From an uncultured Atopobiaceae bacterium (GTDB taxonomy: Bacteria > Actinomycetota > Coriobacteriia > Coriobacteriales > Atopobiaceae): a stretch of DNA of 8,077 nt. The notes under the pieces were generated by a model. It had not been told where the DNA came from and did not search any database. It was given only the letters and a program-made list of their open reading frames with translations. The DNA lies in the NCBI GenBank assembly GCA_905235165.1, contig CAJOKK010000064.1, forward strand, positions 1-8,077, in the 5' to 3' direction. Positions 6,050-8,077 of this stretch are shown here, piece by piece. Positions within the stretch are counted from its first letter, which is position 1. Each line of letters begins with the position of its first letter. The translations under genes and the position numbers were made by a program.

Positions 6050-7340
6050 GCTGTTGCCCTTCCATCCGTCGCGCGGCGGCGCTTCCGGCCACCATGCCGC
6101 TCTTCCATGCCCACGCGAGGTTGAAGCCGCCGCAATCGGCATCGATGTTCAAGGCCTCGCCACAGGCGAAGAGCCAGCTGCAGTCTTTCGCGGCAAGCGT
6201 GTTGCTACTAAATTGGCTGGTGAGAAGACCGCCCCTCGTTACCTGGGCGCGGTCGGTCTCGGTTGGTCCATGCACCAGGAAGGGCAGGGCCTTCACGAGC
6301 TGGATGAGTGCCTGCGTTTCCGTCGGGGGAGTGGTCCTTCCTGGCCAGTCAATCTGCCAACGCTTTCGGGCAAGCTGCTCAAGCAGACGGGCAATCTCAG
6401 GGTCGATGATCCCGTCAAGACGCCCCGGTTCGATGTCCTCGTTAGCCTGTTCGTTCAGGAGCGCGTTCAGGCCTGCTTCGCTCACGCGCGGAGCGAGGTC
6501 GAGTTCGATGAGGTCTCCCGGCTCGGCGCGGCGCGAGGCGTCGAAGGTGACGATGCCCGAAAGCCCATAGCTACGGAAGAGCACCTCGCCGTCTTCCTGC
6601 CAGCAGGCGCTGGTCGAGCCTCGCTTGGTGAGTGAGGCCCTCACACGCGCGCGTCTTCCATCAAGGGCGGCAAGGGGACTCTCCTCACAGGCGAGCGGGC
6701 AGAGCACCGGCTCGTAGGGAGCCGAGGCCAGATGCACGCCTTCGATGCGCGAGGGCACCCCGCCGCCACAGGCGAGCACCACGGCCCTTGCATGGGCGAC
6801 CTGGTTCTTCTCGGTGTCATCAGCTACCATGCGGTAGTTGACGCAAGCTTCGAAATTGCCCTGATTATCAGGAGAAATGCAAGTAACCTCGCGTGCTGGG
6901 GCCAGGATGGCACCCGCTCGCTGGGCGCGGGCAAGCAACACGTTGCGCACGCTTGCGCTCACGTGGCTCGCGGGGTAGAGGCGCCCGTTCTCCTCGCACC
7001 AGGCAAGCCCACATACGGAGAAGAAGGAGAGCAGATCGTCGAGCCAACTCTGTCCGCAGACGGCCTCGACGAAGGCGGGCTCGTTGTAACGCTCGGCCTT
7101 GAGGTTGGTGTTTGCGAAGTTGCAACGGCCATTACCCGTGGCAAGGATGGAGCGGCCACAGGTCAGGTCGCGTTCGAGCACGAGCACGCTCGCGCCGGCC
7201 TCAGCCGCGCAGATGGCGGCGACAAGACCGGCGGCTCCGCCTCCGACCACGGCGACGTCGACCTCGTTTGGCACCGCAACGCGTGCGGCGGCCTCGAGCA
7301 GCCGCTTGCGCTCCTGTGCCCGTGAAGGCTTCTTGGCCAT
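6042..7340 (-). CDS. HI0933/YhiN-type NAD(P)/FAD-dependent oxidoreductase
   Basis: This 432-residue flavoprotein is of the HI0933-like family (COG2081), often annotated as 'aminoacetone oxidase family' although the activity is mostly unproven. The dinucleotide-binding motif is VAVVGGGAAGL (29-39) with acidic Glu56 at the end of the second strand. The family signature ATGNGRCNFAN lies at 67-77. Others are LFRSYGLSG (254-262), TRGGL (368-372) and the flavin-capping GEALNIDADCGGFNLAWAWKSG region (394-415). ATG 7340 is chosen because GAGGAG precedes it by 6 nt. A charged stretch of about 25 residues precedes the Rossmann fold. The gene lies 65 nt downstream of the Mrp-type gene across a strong hairpin, and its last 8 nt overlap the start of the COG2509-type gene. 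Family assignment is firm; the substrate is unknown. Confidence 0.92.
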   Translation of the reverse strand: MAKKPSRAQERKRLLEAAARVAVPNEVDVAVVGGGAAGLVAAICAAEAGASVLVLERDLTCGRSILATGNGRCNFANTNLKAERYNEPAFVEAVCGQSWLDDLLSFFSVCGLAWCEENGRLYPASHVSASVRNVLLARAQRAGAILAPAREVTCISPDNQGNFEACVNYRMVADDTEKNQVAHARAVVLACGGGVPSRIEGVHLASAPYEPVLCPLACEESPLAALDGRRARVRASLTKRGSTSACWQEDGEVLFRSYGLSGIVTFDASRRAEPGDLIELDLAPRVSEAGLNALLNEQANEDIEPGRLDGIIDPEIARLLEQLARKRWQIDWPGRTTPPTETQALIQLVKALPFLVHGPTETDRAQVTRGGLLTSQFSSNTLAAKDCSWLFACGEALNIDADCGGFNLAWAWKSGMVAGSAAARRMEGQQHD

Positions 7341-7346
7341 GGTCTT

Positions 7347-7352
7347 CTCCTC
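7347..7352 (-). promoter_or_regulatory. Ribosome binding site GAGGAG of the HI0933-type gene
   Basis: On the minus strand GAGGAG precedes ATG 7340 by 6 nt, which decides the start. The longer in-frame extension up to 7613 would run through the end of the neighbouring gene and reads as arginine-rich shadow sequence. The site begins 8 nt after the intergenic hairpin. Confidence 0.75.
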
Positions 7353-7360
7353 ACGAAAGA

Positions 7361-7398
7361 CGGCCGGACGCGCGGCTTCAGGAGCGCACGTCCGGCCG
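7361..7398 (-). terminator. GC-rich hairpin between the mrp-type gene and the flavoprotein gene (terminator, attenuator or processing site)
   Basis: CGGCCGGACG and CGTCCGGCCG are perfect 10-bp arms (7361-7370 and 7389-7398). Inside them the stem can extend by 4 more pairs, one of them G-U, leaving a 10-nt loop. On the minus strand it is followed by TCTTTCGT, a poor T run. It starts 7 nt after the Mrp-type stop codon and ends 8 nt before the next ribosome binding site. With no clear promoter in the 65-nt gap, partial termination or mRNA processing is likelier than full termination. Confidence 0.6.
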
Positions 7399-7405
7399 CA
7401 GGTGC

Positions 7406-8077
7406 CTACTGCTCGTCGTGCTCGGCGATGATCTTGAGCGCCTCGTCGAGCAGGTGCTCGGGCAGGTCGTCCTCGATGCTGCCCTTGTCGCAGCATGCGG
7501 CGATGGCGGGGTCGATCGGCAGCTTGCCGAGCAGGTCGATGCCAAAGGTCTCGGCGCTTTCCTCGGCGTGGCTCGGGCCGTACAGCTCGTGGCGCTTGCC
7601 GCAGTCGGGGCACTCGAAGTAGCTCATGTTCTCGACGAGGCCAACCACCGGCACGTTCATCATGGCGGCCATGGTGACGGCCTTGCCCACGACCATCTGC
7701 ACGAGGTCCTGCGGGCTGCTCACGATGACGACGCCCTCGATGGGCAGCGACTGGAAGACGGTGAGCGCCACGTCGCCCGTTCCCGGAGGCATGTCAACGA
7801 GCAGGTAGTCGATGTCGCCCCAGCAGGCCTCCTCGTAGAACTGCTTGAGCGCGCCCATGAGGATGGGGCCGCGCCAGAGCACGGGGTCGGTCTCGCGCTC
7901 GAGCAGGAGGTTGGTCGAGACCACCTTGATGCCGTGCTTGGTGGCGACGGGCATCATCATGTTCTCGCCGAGGGCGGCCAGGCGCTGGTCGGCAATGCCG
8001 AACATGCGGGGGATGGACGGGCCGGTGATGTCGGCGTCAAGGATGGCGACCTTCTTGCCGGCGCGCATGAGCTCGGT
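7406..8077 (-). CDS. mrp: Mrp/ApbC (NBP35-like) Fe-S cluster carrier ATPase, 5' end cut off by the window edge
   Basis: This is a P-loop ATPase of the Mrp/NBP35 family, which carries [4Fe-4S] clusters to apoproteins in the cytoplasm. The 223 residues visible lack the N-terminus with the deviant Walker A motif, which should lie past the right edge. Visible motifs, numbered from the edge, are ILDADITGPSIP (12-23), VLWRGPILMGALKQF (66-80), LLVDMPPGTGD (92-102), SSPQDLV (120-126), and NMSYFECPDCGKRHELYG (150-167). The last holds the CxxC pair (Cys156, Cys159) that binds a bridging cluster between two monomers. The C-terminus LGKLPIDPAI is typical. The internal ATG at 8068 is not the start, because the frame stays open to the edge and the ATPase motif is missing. 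It is the first visible gene of the leftward cluster. A ParA/MinD partition protein is excluded by the CPDC motif and the WRGP segment. Confidence 0.94.
   Translation of the reverse strand, partial: TELMRAGKKVAILDADITGPSIPRMFGIADQRLAALGENMMMPVATKHGIKVVSTNLLLERETDPVLWRGPILMGALKQFYEEACWGDIDYLLVDMPPGTGDVALTVFQSLPIEGVVIVSSPQDLVQMVVGKAVTMAAMMNVPVVGLVENMSYFECPDCGKRHELYGPSHAEESAETFGIDLLGKLPIDPAIAACCDKGSIEDDLPEHLLDEALKIIAEHDEQ

Noticed and set aside
5195..6124. Long open frame on the plus strand (309 codons) opposite the COG2509-type gene
   Set aside because: It lies wholly antisense to a gene with clear family motifs. The translation shows no recognisable domain and is of the kind expected from high-GC reverse-strand frames, and no ribosome binding site was found.
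7341..7613. Upstream extension of the HI0933-type gene to 7613
   Set aside because: The added residues are an arginine-rich shadow of the Mrp-type gene in another frame; the ribosome binding site supports ATG 7340.

Overview
The window looks like a chromosomal segment of a GC-rich, anaerobic Gram-positive bacterium. Of the lineages I know, a gut Coriobacteriia member (Collinsella or Olsenella type) fits best. The grounds are the high-GC coding style, a transketolase split into two genes, a large membrane-anchored clostripain-type (C11) peptidase, and a run of housekeeping redox and Fe-S genes. The lineage is an inference; no rRNA or marker gene is present. I see no mobile element, CRISPR array, tRNA or prophage.

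Layout. The left half reads rightward. Positions 1-2295 hold a C11 cysteine peptidase that is still open at the left edge, so its N-terminus may lie outside the window. A 119-nt gap follows, with a 16-nt palindrome, a weak promoter candidate and a small hairpin around the ribosome binding site. Next are the two transketolase subunit genes: the N-terminal TPP-binding half (2415-3227) and the C-terminal half (3281-4204). Just after them sits a textbook intrinsic terminator (4247-4286). The right half reads leftward. A Mrp/ApbC-type Fe-S carrier ATPase (7406-8077) has its 5' end cut off by the right edge. It is followed by an HI0933/YhiN-type flavoprotein (6042-7340) and a COG2509-type FAD-dependent dehydrogenase (4391-6049). 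The two flavoprotein genes overlap by 8 nt. The convergent 186-nt gap at 4205-4390 holds the terminator and an unusual interleaved pair of inverted repeats.

How the genes work together. The two transketolase genes form one enzyme of the non-oxidative pentose phosphate pathway, and each alone lacks part of the active site. The leftward cluster couples an Fe-S carrier with two poorly characterised flavoproteins. The neighbourhood suggests a shared redox or cofactor role, but nothing in the sequence proves it. The peptidase is probably a separate, cell-surface function.

No stretch over 300 bases lacks a gene. The window is mostly ordinary core genome. The items most worth a second look are the interleaved inverted repeats at 4328-4370, the coupled flavoprotein pair beside mrp, and the palindrome upstream of the transketolase genes.
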